NCBI GenBank assembly: GCA_022494885.1
Contig: JAGVSM010002717.1
Span: forward strand, 1 to 64,000
Length of the DNA stretch: 64,000 nucleotides
Origin: Micrasema longulum
Taxonomy: Eukaryota > Arthropoda > Insecta > Trichoptera > Brachycentridae
Direction: 5' to 3'
Part shown: piece by piece, positions 34,189 to 45,262 of the stretch
Layout: every line of letters begins with the position of its first letter
Position numbering within the stretch: the stretch's first letter is position 1
The notes under the pieces: generated by a model
Seen by the model: only the letters and a program-made list of their open reading frames with translations
What the model was told of the DNA's origin: nothing
Databases searched by the model: none
Position numbers and translations under genes: made by a program

Positions 34189-34844
34189 TTAAAATAAATA
34201 GAAAAAAAATAAGCTGAAAATAAAAAAAAATAATTTAAGTAAGATGCAATGATACGAAATGGAAAAATTACAGCAATTTTTCGTAGGGCATATAGAATTC
34301 CCAAAAAATCTGAAAAAGATCTGTATAAATATGTATGTTAAAAAGCTCGTTATAGGCATAGTTTCTTCAGTGTAATAGTTTTTGTATGAGCTTTATCCAC
34401 TTCTTGCGGTTATAACCATTATCCGTAAAGTTAAAATAGCTATGGCGCCTTTTGAAACTTTTTGTTCTCCAACCATGAAACCACTTCGGTCTGTGCAAGT
34501 TCAAACTTTATTGGCTAATTAGAAAACTTCTACAGTATTAATTCATTCTAGCGGATAGGGAAAATCCTTCCGACCTATCGGTTACAAGAGAGAATATTGT
34601 GTATTGATGACAGGGTTGCCAAAATTTTCTCTGATAATGCGATACACTTTAATTGCACACACTTATATACTCATTGCTTTGGGCACACGTCTTAAATTAG
34701 GCATATTAAAAGAAGGCACGCTGAGGATCAACAGTTTGTAATTACTTAAGAGGGATGGGTTTAGACTGACCCATTTCTTCATGCTGATGAAGTTATATTA
34801 AGAACTTATCCATTTTGCAATAAATTTTTATGTTCCGGATGGAT

Positions 34845-35012
34845 ATCTTATCAGTCTTACACTTTAAGTACCAGTCCAGGGACTATGAAATATTCTAGTG
34901 TAAAAACAACCTTATTGATAAATATTTAATTTCAACCATGTCGGAAATCAAACTCAAGACCTTTTGCATGATATGCAAACACGCTGATTATTACATCATG
35001 AGGCCGACAAAG
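34845..35012 (-). repeat. SINE family 3, partial copy
   Basis: Body landmarks CAGTCTTACACTTTAAGTAC, CAGTCCAGGGACTATGAAAT and TCTAGTGTAAAAAC, then a head with AACCATGTCGGAAATCAAAC and TTTTGCATGATATGCAAACA. The distal 3' body is missing. Confidence 0.7.
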
Positions 35013-35084
35013 GCCGGTATGATATACATACATATATGTCGCCCTGATTTAACATTGTTTTTATTTTACTGCAATTTTAGTCCT

Positions 35085-35165
35085 GACAACGTGGTATATA
35101 AGGCAATTCAGTGTCATTTCAACTGCAGCATCTGGATTATGAAGGTAAGGTGCTGATTTAAAGCT
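35085..35165 (-). repeat. SINE family 3, 3' body fragment
   Basis: GTGGTATATAAGGCAATTCA, CAACTGCAGCATCTGG and ATGAAGGTAAGGTGCTGATT match the 3' body of family 3 on the minus strand. Confidence 0.5.
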
Positions 35166-36189
35166 CCACCCACTTACCTAGATCTATTTTAGAGGTCTTG
35201 TCGCATCATTTCAGATTCATACGTGCAAAATGAAAATATTTTTATAGCTGTAATGATTGATTTATTATTTTTTTCAACATTTCTTTTTACCAAATTTTCG
35301 CGTTTTTTTTAAATTTACATAATTTTTTTTTCAATGTCCCTATTGCCTCCAGTGCACCTCAGTTCATACTTGAGAGTAAATTTTTCTGTCCCTTTTAATA
35401 TAATTTTCTCGATTTCGCTTCTGATTGGGTGTGTTAGTTTGTTAAATTTTTATTAAACCGGAAGAAATAAGTCCGATTAAGAGAACCAGTGCCAACACCA
35501 GGTGGATATGGTGGACAGTTTCAGACGCCAATCCAAGAACAATAAAGTATTACAGTGCAAAATGACAATAACAAAACATATTTACGTAGAACTTGTCAGG
35601 AAACTTTCGCCAATTTATTTGTTTTTTCAGAATTTGACACATTTGCCATTTGTAATTTTGTATTGTGTTTCCCCCTGCATTTGTTATTAGCTAAAAAAGG
35701 AACGAGGTATCAACAAATAAGGAATTTTTAAGATGTTTCACCATCACATGGATAACCATCGAATTTTTTTTTATATGTGTTATTTGAAAGTGTTCTGAGA
35801 ATTTTATTAAAATTGTTTTTAATTCGCTATATTTCATCGAAAAATTTAATTTTGAAATTACTCTACTTTTTATCGAAATACTTTTTTAAAGTTGACTACA
35901 TAAAAAAAGTAATTTATTTATTAGATTTTTCAAATTCAGACATTTATTTTAAATGCACAACCCTAACAGTCCTTTTACAACCGTCTAGTAAAGTTACTGT
36001 TTCTGTCAAATCATATTTAAAAGTTAAAGTTTTCATTTAACTTGACGTATATCAGAATCATTTACCATAATATAATACGTTTTCTGTACTCTTTATTAGA
36101 ATTACACAAATGGCAAACAAAAAAATTGATGAAATAAAAGTTGATAAAAAAGTGTACGTAATTTTTAGTTGTGCAAAGACCTAGAAAAT
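35166..36189. other. Gene-free interval
   Basis: Nothing recognised. Short frames at 35502-36040 have no identifiable product. Confidence 0.35.
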
Positions 36190-36310
36190 CGTGAATCTTC
36201 TTCTTTCTCTGCCATATCAGGTTGGTGTTCCCCCCGACGTTGGCGATCACTCTAGAGTAAGCATTCCAATCCTGTGCCAATTGAAACAGCGCAGTGCCTC
36301 AACCCCCCGC
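36190..36310 (-). pseudogene. Retroelement ORF2 C-terminal remnant (RTE-like class B)
   Basis: The minus-strand frame reads MAQDWNAYSRVIANVGG then NLIWQRKKK. This matches the end of the longer remnant at 55385-55815 (LAQDGDTYSRVISNLRRT). The phrase AQDRxxWxRVI is typical of the last residues of several non-LTR ORF2 proteins. Confidence 0.55.
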
Positions 36311-36339
36311 ATAAATATTTAAATCAATTGGAGATAAGT

Positions 36340-36590
36340 ATGCCTCGATGTGTCGGAGCATCCGTTTGAGGTTGTAGGTTTGATTTCTGACAAAAAGGAC
36401 GTACATTATTGGTTTTGAAAGTGGTTTTAACTGATATATTTTATTGATACTGGACCGTTAAAGCCTAAAGCGTAAGACTGTTTACATTTCCTTCTGTGTA
36501 ACAAAATTGATCCAGATACGCTGCAATTGTAGTAGCAATGAAGTGCTCTATTGATCATGAGTGTGGATAGGAAACTAATGATGAGAGCGA
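36340..36590 (+). repeat. SINE family 3 copy
   Basis: Head GTGTCGGAGCATCCGTTTG and AGGTTTGATTTC. Body TGATACTGGACC, GCGTAAGACTG, CTTCTGTGTAACAAAATTGA, ATACGCTGCAATTGTAG and TTGATCATGAGTG. It ends near AATGATGAGAG. Diverged but full length. Confidence 0.7.
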
Positions 36591-36699
36591 TTAGCTTGCA
36601 TTGATTAACTTAAATAAGAGGTCTTTTTTTCGACTCCAGTCCCCGTTACACGTCATGCCTTCGTTTCGTAAATTCGTTTGTATCTCATTTTATTATCTC

Positions 36700-37095
36700 T
36701 TTTTTTAAATTTTTTATTTTATTTTTTTATCTGAAATTTTTCAGTGACGGGCTACAAACATTTAAAAAGTATTTTTGCTTTTACAATTCACATTCTACTG
36801 TTAATAATAATATTTTTAACATCTTTTGTAAAGGTTGTCTGAGTCTTTTGTTTAGTTTTGTCTGGTAGTTTATTGTATAATTTTAGTGCATGGTTTATTA
36901 GTCTCGATTGTCCTTTTCTCGTTTTAAAAGGTTGTCTATGATATTTTTCTGATATTCTCGTATTGTGTTCATGTTTACTACAGTTTTTTTAAAGTTTTAA
37001 TTCTTCGTCTACAATTATATCAGTGGCTAATTTATGAATAAATTTTAAGGGTTCTAGTTTAAAGAGTTCAGTTACATTTAATTATTAAGTTTTTT
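36700..37095 (-). pseudogene. LINE family J2, RT C-terminus and 3' UTR
   Basis: Minus-strand frame includes HKLATDIIVDEELKL, HEHNTRISEKYHRQPF and LINHALKLYNKLPDKTKQKT, nearly the same phrase as at 11858-12058. The AT-rich 3' side begins near 36700. On its 5' side the sequence passes directly into the ORF1-like region at 37100-37575. Confidence 0.7.
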
Positions 37096-37099
37096 TGTT

Positions 37100-37575
37100 T
37101 GTGGTAAAAATGCTTAATTTATTATTTCAAGAGGTTGGTTTTCACTATTTTTTGAAATATAATTATTTTCTTTATAGTTATTCTTCTGTATTGTTAATTG
37201 CATTTCTTCTATATTTTTTACCAATGTAAATATTTTGTCTTTTATTTTTTCTTTATATTTATTTAAATCAGTGATGAATTCCTGAGACATGCGTTTAATC
37301 AATTTTGTATTTTTTTTGTGAGCACAAAGCTAGAGCTAGTAATATTTGTTTTGTCATAATAATATTTTCTTCAAACTGATCCTTCAATTTATTTATCATA
37401 CTTTTATCTACATCTTGGGTTCATAAAAAGAACATTTGAGTATTTCTAAGGTATTTTTGTCATTTAGTGTAGTAAGGGACCTCGTTCGAAGATTTTCCAT
37501 GTTTATTTTTTTTGTGTTTTTTGGATCTTCCTTACGACATAAGGTGCATTTCCAGCTATTTTAAGTACTTATATC
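37100..37575 (-). pseudogene. LINE ORF1-like fragment with Cys motif and coiled-coil character
   Basis: Minus strand, 5' to 3': SWKCTLCRKEDPKNTKKIN (a CxxC pair after a Trp, as in PHD-like fingers of some insect LINE ORF1 proteins), then RTRSLTTLNDKNTLEILK, then after a frame break DKSMINKLKDQFEENIIMTK, then KRMSQEFITDLNKYKEKIKD and NIEEMQLTIQKNN, rich in charged heptad-like spacing. One or two frameshifts. ORF1 proteins bind the element RNA. It sits immediately before an RT C-terminus with no palm between them, so the element is internally deleted. Confidence 0.5.
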
Positions 37576-38370
37576 TGAAGTACTTATAATAAGTAATATC
37601 ACTGTGAGTTTTATATTTACAATTATCAATTATTGGCTGACAACGTCATGGTAGTAAATTTATATCTTTAAAGGGTTGAAAAGTGATTTTTCCCAAGTCC
37701 CAAGTCAAAATTTATGAATTTCAAAGCATTCAATCGAGATAATAAAAAAATAATCAGGATCACGATTAAAAACTGCAAAACCAGTAAGAAAATTTGTTCA
37801 CTAATTGTCGCTAAATTCGATACTACAAGGCTGTAAAATTTTACATATTTTCTCAAAATTACTTGAAAATCCTTATTGTAATAAGCAGCTATAGATGATA
37901 ACAAATTACCAAAGTGTATTTAAGTAATTAAATTGCATATCTCCAGGCTAAAATAACTTTGACATGTCATATAAAAAAAAACTTTATCTGATAAAAACGA
38001 ATAAAACACAATTAACAGATTTTCTCTAAATGATGTTTTTTGACTGAAGCCACTTTGGTAAAACACTCTTCAATTATAGAGGTTTATAGTTTTACAGCAA
38101 ATGAGACTGATTATTAAAAAAATGTCTCTTACCCTAAAATTTTACAAAATAACAAATGCACTTTTGCACACACCCTCGCGCACCTTTCACACCCCGTTCA
38201 CCCTTTCATTTTTATCCTCACATTTTTTTTTACCTTCTTACAAACAAACCCACAGATTAACACATTGATTTATTTTTTTTATTCCGTACTTGCGAAAAAA
38301 AGTTTTTAGTTTAATTATTTTCATCTTTTAATTTTTTAAATCTATTGTTTATATTTCTAATATTTCAACT
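37576..38370. other. Gene-free interval
   Basis: No feature recognised. Confidence 0.4.
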
Positions 38371-38499
38371 ATGGTGGCCATTTTCAACGAGTTGTAAATA
38401 ATTAACTAGTAGAAAATGTACATTAAGTTGTGGTTGAGTAGGTGCAAACCTCAGACCTTTAATCAATGAGTCCATAACACTAGCCACGGGACCACAAAC
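38371..38499 (-). repeat. SINE family 2 copy
   Basis: GTGGCCATTTTCAACGAGTT at the body end, then a head with AACCTCAGACCTTTAATCAA and CACTAGCCACGGGACCACAA. Confidence 0.7.
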
Positions 38500-39084
38500 A
38501 ATTCAATTGTTTACCCGATCCGATTGGGTTTTTTTATAAATCGTATTTTTTTTTATCCTACGTACCTTAGAAATTTTATTAATCGTTTTTGGTACAAGAT
38601 AAAAAATGACAGAAGTGAGTTCTGATTAAAAGGGTATTAAGATAATAACAAAAGGCCTGTAAAAGACATTTTCAAGTTAAAAAATCTTTAATTTCATGGT
38701 TGGAGAAGCAAGTTATTTACCTCATAGGATGAACCACCTGACTAGACATAATAATGATCCAGGTTTAAATCCTGGGATTTTATTTTTAAACGAAAATATT
38801 AAATGTGTACGGATTTTTTTTTTTTAATGAAAAATAAAAAACTAAAGGTTTTTTTTATGTATTCAACTATTTCAATTCATCAGCCATTTACAATTGTTCA
38901 AAAATAACTAATATAAAAATAAATCGTTGAAAGTGAAAACACTGATAAAAAATACTTTTGGCGAGTGAGGAACTAAACTTTAATCTATGGATCAGAAGTT
39001 TTTGACATTTTCATAAGATGACAATCTATATTGATTTAATAATCAATTGGAAATCACATATTTTAATGATCAGCGTCATCAGCG
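38500..39084. other. Gene-free interval
   Basis: AT-rich; nothing recognised. Confidence 0.35.
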
Positions 39085-39537
39085 TTCCCGTTCCACACCA
39101 AATGGTGCATAGGAAACTGCATTGTTACACCAATCGCAGTGTATCTTGTTGATTTTTGTTACATGAAGATATAATGATGGGTCTTACGCTTTAGGTAGCA
39201 GTCCTTGGACTATTTTGTTTATTTATTTCAAGTGTTTTTTTTTCTTTTCTATATGAACACCTTACTGGGCATAACCCGTGTCAAGGCATTGATTTACATT
39301 ATTTTTATAATATATTCTTGTTACAGTAGTTAGTATCTAAAATAATATATGCACACACATACTTACACATAAATATATGAATAGGTGTACACATACATTA
39401 TATACATAAACACTATGAAATATTCTATTGTAAAAACGTTTTTTTATATAAATATTTCATGTCAACCATGTAGGGAATCAAACCTGAGACCTTTTGCGTA
39501 GTAGGCAAACGCGCTTACCACGATACCACGTGGCTGA
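39085..39537 (-). repeat. SINE family 3 copy, interrupted
   Basis: Body at 39095-39213: CCAAATGGTGCATAGG, ACCAATCGCAGTGTATCTTG, CATGAAGATATAATGATGGG and GTCCTTGGACTAT. Head at 39412-39537: CTATGAAATATTCTATTGT, ATCAAACCTGAGACCTTTTG and GTAGGCAAACGCGCTTACCA. A 198-bp insert (39214-39411) splits it. Without the insert the SINE is about 255 bp, similar to 25796-26062. Confidence 0.8.
39214..39411 (-). mobile_element. Short LINE-type insertion inside the SINE
   Basis: Flanked by a 5-base direct repeat ACTAT (39209-39213 and 39412-39416), part of the original SINE sequence. On the minus strand the insert ends in AAATAAATAAACAAA, a LINE-like tail, and has no coding sequence. It looks like a severely 5'-truncated LINE 3' end. 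Confidence 0.6.
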
Positions 39538-39928
39538 CAGTATAATAATAATAAACATGATTTTATGAAGGGTTTTTATGAGCTGTGCCTATATTTATTT
39601 ATACTTTTACATTGTGTGTATTATTTTTTTTTATACAGAATTATGTTCCCTCACTGAGGTGTCCCGTGCCGAGGGAAACATTTAACAAAATGTGAAACCT
39701 GCTTAAGATTAGCTATTCAACAAAGTTAACTAAAATAATCATAAAAAAAACATTTTACCTGTTTGGCTTAATCCACTCATCGATCCGTGCGCAACCGACC
39801 TCCACTTTTGCTTTAGACAAGGCACAATGCCCCTTGAAAACATAGTATATTTTTTCTGTCTAGTTTCTTTTTTACTGAAGATATGTACATATTATGTTCA
39901 TATTCTTGTGGGAGATATGGTGAGCGGC

Positions 39929-39950
39929 GATAGCGGAGTGGTCCGCTATC
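39929..39950. other. Perfect 9-bp-stem hairpin
   Basis: GATAGCGGA, loop GTGG, TCCGCTATC. The left half (TAGCGGAGTGGTCCG) also resembles a tRNA box A, so the hairpin may be the D-arm region of a SINE head, but no box B was found downstream. Confidence 0.5.
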
Positions 39951-40087
39951 ATTCGGACCAATATAAAAATATTTGACCGAGTGCTCGTGGATCGCCTTGG
40001 TGTCGCGTTTTGCAGTATTGCCTACGGGTGCGATACCCTGCCGACTGCCAAGACAACACCATTCATGTACAACTTGCATCTATCTTG

Positions 40088-40830
40088 TGATATTTATTTA
40101 TTTAACTTTTTGTATCTTGGGTTTATGTATTTATTTAACTTTTTGTACAAAATATTATTTGTACATTGGCGGGCTTATTGCCAAATGGCAATTTCTTCCA
40201 ACCAACCAATAAAATAATAGTTTTTTTTGTATAATTCAAGTTAGAGAACATATTCGATAGAAAAAAAGATTTGAAAGATAAAGAAATATAAAAATAGAAA
40301 TAAACGTTATAAATTACCTTAAATCAAAACTATTGCTCAATGGGAAAAAGGAAAAAAGAGGAAAGGGAAAGGAGGAGAGATTAAGGAAGAGAAAGGATAT
40401 GTTTTTTCAGACGTGATTTAAACAGAGATAATGTAGTAACATCTTTGATGGTGGATGGGAGATGATTCCACAGTCGACCCGCATGGACACTATATGACTT
40501 AGAGAAGAAAGAGGAATTGTGGATAGGTATTAAGAGAGTGCCTTGAGAATTAGAACGAAGAGGTAAAACATGAACTAAAAAGCGTTGAAATTTTTCACGC
40601 ATTTATATAGGAGCGTTAGGACTATGAAGTACATTGAACATAAGTGAGAGGGAGTGATAGTCTCTCCGCTGTCTAATTTTGAGCCATTTCGGTTTACCTA
40701 CATAGATGGATGCAAAAAAAACTAGCATTGGAATATATATGTACATAGTTCTATTATGATTATTATTCCAGAAAGCAGGGATTGAAATGCAAGAACTAGT
40801 TTTTGTCGTCAATGTACATACCAAAAATAT
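40088..40830 (-). pseudogene. LINE family J1, ORF2 C-terminus and 3' UTR
   Basis: Minus-strand frame: VGKPKWLKIRQRRDYHSLSL, MFNVLHSPNAPI, one stop (TAA near 40603), then MREKFQRFLVHVLPLRSNSQ, HAGRLWNHLPSTIKDVTTLS and LFKSRLKKHILSLP. This is the end of a Jockey/CR1-like ORF2; LWNHLPSTI and the basic end are typical. The 3' UTR has a purine/pyrimidine-skewed stretch, the hairpin ATTGCCATTTGGCAAT (about 40180-40195) and a tail of AAATAAATA units. Copies: 3630-3812, 49095-49478. 5'-truncated. Confidence 0.8.
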
Positions 40831-42404
40831 TAATACTTTTTAAAATATACAAAGTAGTCAAGCAAAAAAATAAACAATTTTTTTTTTTTTTGTTAGAATA
40901 AACTTAAAACAGAAAAAAGCTGCCAAGTATGCTTTGAAATACAGTTGAATTTATAATGTGCGCACATAACGAAAAGTGGCTAAGACAAATTAAGCGATTT
41001 TGAGACTTTTTGACCGAGTTTTAGTACTGAATGGTATCTTCTACTGAAAAAAAAATTAGCCTACATACATCTCTTACAAAATTTATAATTGTTTGTTGAT
41101 CTAAAACACTTCCATTCTAAAAAAAAAACATTGCTAATGCTTTCTTATATATAAAGCAAAAGAAATTTGAAGTCAAAAGTTTTTCATAATAAAAATATGA
41201 GTATAGAAATATGAATCTATGTAAAATCTTTAATCTAGATTTGCCAACAAACAAGAATTTCGCCTTAACCAGTTTTTGTTGCATGCTCGTGATTTATTAC
41301 ACTGATTGGAATTTCTCAAATTATTATTTTATATCATTTAAAAGGCGAAATTGCCACTACGCCGCACAAAAATATCTAAATGTTAACTTTTTTCCTTAAA
41401 AGTTTATCCATAAATAACATAATACTGAAATAGTGTATGTTATAATGAATTAGGTCGATAAGAACGCCAGTGAGGCCATTAAATTTATCACACACAAACT
41501 ATATTGTTCCCGTATGAAAGTCGACCCTTCTACAGTAGATGGAGCTCGATAAGGAGGGCGAACGTTCTAGAATTGCCTTCCTCAGGTAGCCCTGAAATTA
41601 ACACGTTAATGATTATATCGCAGGTCCATTATGGAAGAGAAATACACGCCAATAGATGGCCGTTATCATGTAACGCGCATCATAAGAGAAAATTATTATT
41701 AACGAGCAAATTGCTAGACCGATATTTTAACCAAAACGAATGAAATATCAATTTAATAAATATTTGAAGCATTGTGATTTTCATTGTTAACTAATTTTTA
41801 AGCAATGTTTACTTTAGAAATCGTAAAATTTATTATTTTCTCATGAACATGGGTAGAACAGCATTGAGTCAAAACTACTTTACTTTATTTTTAATCCTTG
41901 AATAACTCTTGTGTGGGTATGATGAAGCACGAGTCTTTATAGGATACAAGAATTGAAATATCTCTCTTATTTATTTACATGATAAAGTTGTATTTTTTGT
42001 AATCTTTAAATGGACATTTTCAAATCAGATTTGGGAAGTAAAATTTTTATAAATTTGCTGGATTTAAATACAAAATATTATCATACAATTGAAAGTGATT
42101 CCAAAACCATAATAAATCAGTTTTACTGTATAAAAAAGAGCACGAAAATAAAACTTATAACAAGTAAGACTGTTCTGTGGTCGGTGTTTATAAGAAAGAG
42201 AAAAAAATAAAAAAATAATATTCTGTTATTTGCTGAGGTTACACGTTTTCATATCACCGCGTGTAAACTAATTTTGTAGTATTTTAAGAGTTAAAGCAAA
42301 AAAATATTTTTGTTAGGGATTCTGAAGCCTTTTCAAGCATCAGAATCGAACTTGTAAAAAATATTTTTCCATTCCGCCAAAATACGATATAATTTTTTTT
42401 TACG
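40831..42404. other. Gene-free interval
   Basis: A less AT-rich patch at 41490-41745 contains a 79-codon frame with no recognisable product. Otherwise nothing recognised. Confidence 0.35.
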
Positions 42405-42530
42405 TAACGTAAGCCTTGACAAAGAAGCTAATTTGCATTGAAACCTGTCGGTGGAAAAAAAATATTAGTTGTTTCATTCATTTTATCATAATAAATTACC
42501 ACTAAGTTAGTGCTTCAAAAAAAATATATA
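42405..42530 (+). mobile_element. Penelope-like element terminus (pLTR fragment)
   Basis: GTAAGCCTTGACAAAGAAGC, TTTGCATTGAAACCTGTCGG and ATTAGTTGTTTCATTC, then ACCACTAAGTTAGTGCTTC. Same order as 61731-61800 and 14564-14660. The cleavage-site core is slightly decayed (GAAACCTGTC where other copies have GAAACCGGTC). Confidence 0.65.
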
Positions 42531-43439
42531 TATGACACCGTCTGTCCTCACTAGGTGTAGTAAATACTTTTTCTGAAGTCTACTGTCTACAGCATTTACT
42601 TATTTTTATATAATACAACATATTTTTTTGTCTAAGTAATGTCTAGCGATAATTTAAATATGTAAAACTTTAAAACAAACAACAAAACAAAATATTTAAC
42701 TATATGAAAATCTTACAATAAAAATAAAACTGAAATAAATTATGGTATAAACTAAAAAAAGAATATTAGAATCTTGTTAAATGGAATAACATATAAAATA
42801 AAATAAAAGCTGTTTTTACTCTCTAATGAAAAAAAGTATGTTTTGGATTTACCAGTTTTATTGATTAGGCTTAAGTATGTATGTTTGTTTTGACTGTTAT
42901 TCTCATTGCCTTATTTATAAATTTAATGTCGTAACAGATATTGAAGTCCGAGAACGTACGCAGCAACCTCGTGTAACAAGTACCTGTTTAAGGAAATTTT
43001 ACTAATAAATCATTGTTAGGAACCTTGTTTAATATATAAAAGGGTTGGTCACATAAATATTGTCCGCTTGTAGCACCTTTCCCCCGAGTGCGTGCAGGGG
43101 TTAATAGGTCACGTGATTTCAAAACAAGACTCTGTTGTCATTAATAATTTATAAATAGGACGAAATTAAGAAACATTAATTTACCAATATACCGTTGATT
43201 CTATGATTTATGATTCTATGGCGCTTAAAAACCTTTTCATTTAATAAAAAAAAACTTTTTTGTCACATGTATTAATTATTTCTATTATTCACTGGAAATT
43301 AAATTACGTAAGCATGAATATATTTGCATATTATTTTTTCGCTTATAAGAATGATTGATACAGAATGTTTAACCTTACTATTTAAAAAAATATATTTGAA
43401 ATTAATTTATTAACACAGATTACGTTCATTTAACAGAAT
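42531..43439. other. Gene-free interval
   Basis: Nothing recognised. ATATATAAAAGGG at 43032-43044 resembles a TATA box, but no gene follows. Confidence 0.35.
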
Positions 43440-43990
43440 AATTTTCTTTTTAAAATTTATTTTCTGTTGGTGATAATATTTTTGTTGTTTTTTGTAAAGG
43501 TTGTCTGAGTCTTTATTTTAGTTTTGTCTGGTAGTTTATTGTACAATTTCAATCCGAGGTTTATTAGTATCCACTGTACTTGTCTCGTTTTAGAATGTCG
43601 CATATGATATTGTTCTGATATTTTCGTATTGTGTCCAAGTTTACAAAAAAAATCCAGCTTTAATTATTCGTCTATAATATTATTATTGGCTAATTTATGA
43701 ATACATTTTCTGGATTCTGGTAGAAAAAGTTCAGTTGTGTCTAATTGATAAGTTAGTTTAAAGAGTTCTTTAGTTGCTGTTAGATAAGGGAGGTCACATA
43801 CTAACTTTGTTTTTTTTATTTCTCTGTCTTTGTAGTTTGTTAATGTCATATTGTTTATCTGTTCTTTTTAGCAGTTGCATATAACATGCTTTGGTTTTTA
43901 CACAAGCTTCATACATTAGATTTTTTTCACTTTTGAAACAAAGTTTTTATTTTTTAAAAAAGGCTGAATAATGTCGCCACTTTACAAATG
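43440..43990 (-). pseudogene. LINE family J2, RT C-terminus and 3' UTR
   Basis: Third copy of the family at 11710-12425 and 36700-37095. The minus-strand frame at 43664-43849 reads MTLTNYKDREIKKTKLVCDL, PYLTATKELFKLTYQLDTTE and RKCIHKLANNNIIDE, with the downstream YHMRHSKTR-like and LKLYNKLPDKT-like phrases broken by frameshifts. 5'-truncated. Confidence 0.7.
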
Positions 43991-44289
43991 AAATTATTGA
44001 TACTTTTAACCTACAATCAGCAATTAAAAACATAACTAAGACTTAAAATATATTTGCTAATATTTTGTGTATGTCTGCAAACATTTGGGGGAACTTAAAA
44101 TATTTCTCATAAATTAATTGGTTGGTAGGTAAGGAAGGTGTTAGATTATTTTTTTTAAATCAAGCATTGCCTGGTATGTAGGTGAAATAATTCAGTCATA
44201 TCTCACCTATTTCGCTAACGTTTCAGATCTTTCACTTCACAAAAATCAACAGCTGGAAGAAATGTGCAATTGCAAACAAAGATAGAATA

Positions 44290-44412
44290 GTGAATAATAA
44301 ACAGTGTGTAAAGTGGCCACTTTTACCAGCCAATGACAGGTCGTAAGCTTTGTAATTATCTAGACTTCAATATTCCCTTTTCTAAAATATTCTCCATCTC
44401 TATTGTAAAAAA
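44290..44412 (+). repeat. Foldback family M1, right half
   Basis: CAGTGTGTAAAGTGGCCACT, CAGCCAATGACAGGTCGTAA, TTATCTAGACTTCAATATTC and CCATCTCTATTGTAA. Another M1-like inner fragment lies at about 44068-44110. Confidence 0.65.
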
Positions 44413-44436
44413 AGTATTTTGGTGAGACATTTCGAG

Positions 44437-44630
44437 TTTTTTTTTTGTATAATAAAAATAAATATTTGCGTTCTTATAATAATTAATTAATTAATAATTA
44501 ATTTTGAGGGCCATTTTTAACGAGTTGTAAATAACTCACTGTTAGAAAATAGGATCAAGTTGGGGTAGAGTAAGATCCGAACCACGGACCTTTGAGCCGT
44601 GAGTCCAAGACACTAGCCACGGGACCACAA
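44437..44630 (-). repeat. SINE family 2 copy
   Basis: Complete. The tail end has AATATTTGCGTTCTTATAAT, the body GAGGGCCATTTTTAACGAGT and CTCACTGTTAGAAAATAGGA, and the head ACCACGGACCTTTGAGCCGT and CACTAGCCACGGGACCACAA. The AATTAATTAATTAATAATTA run at 44481-44500 is a local expansion. Confidence 0.8.
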
Positions 44631-44954
44631 TACGATTAACATTAAAAGGGCATATATTTTGTATTTGGCAGGTATAAGTGATCGCTAAACACAGTGCAAC
44701 ATTCAACACTTTGCCTGTGTACAAATTCTTGGCCTGCGAATATTTGGATGTTCTCAAAATGCTTCGTTTCATAATATTTCACATTTAACTTGTTGTTTAA
44801 GCTTATTTTTTTATTTATTTTACTCATTTAAATTTATTTACCTACAGTTCATGATAGCTTAAGGATAATTACCCTTATCACGCATTCGGGAAGCCAACAC
44901 AATAAATGACTAACTTTTTTCATAATTATAATGTTACTCGCTTGCAACATACTA

Positions 44955-45262
44955 TACATTCAAATTAAACATTCAAATACAAAATATGAATTATGACTAT
45001 TTAGTAACACTGCTCAACCTAACAACACTTTCTGAAAGAAGAACTATTAATGATCTCACTGTACTGTATAAAATTGTAAACTCTCTTTTTGACGTACCAA
45101 AAATACTTGAATTGATTAATTTTAGAGTACCTGCTGTCCACACAAGGAGTACCTTATTGTTTCATTGCTCCAGTACTTCTTCCAACCAATAAAACAATTC
45201 ATTGATACCGAGACTGCATAGGTTAGGTAACACTTATGAAACGGCTGCAGACATTCTGTCCA
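44955..45262 (+). pseudogene. LINE family J7, host copy, ORF2 C-terminus
   Basis: Plus-strand frame 44986-45192: YDYLVTLLNLTTLSERRTIN, DLTVLYKIVNSLFDVPKILE and LINFRVPAVHTRSTLLFHCS, then a stop; in a shifted phase IPRLCRLGNTYETAADIL follows. The pattern LSLxERRxxxDLxxLYKIxNxxxDxPxLLxxInFxVPxxxxR is the standard end of Jockey/CR1-like ORF2. The frame is interrupted at 45262 by an antisense insertion of the same family; its 3' UTR resumes at about 46447. Confidence 0.75.

Noticed and set aside
43032..43044. TATA promoter
   Set aside because: ATATATAAAAGGG resembles a TATA box, but no open frame or transcript-like structure follows in this AT-rich DNA.
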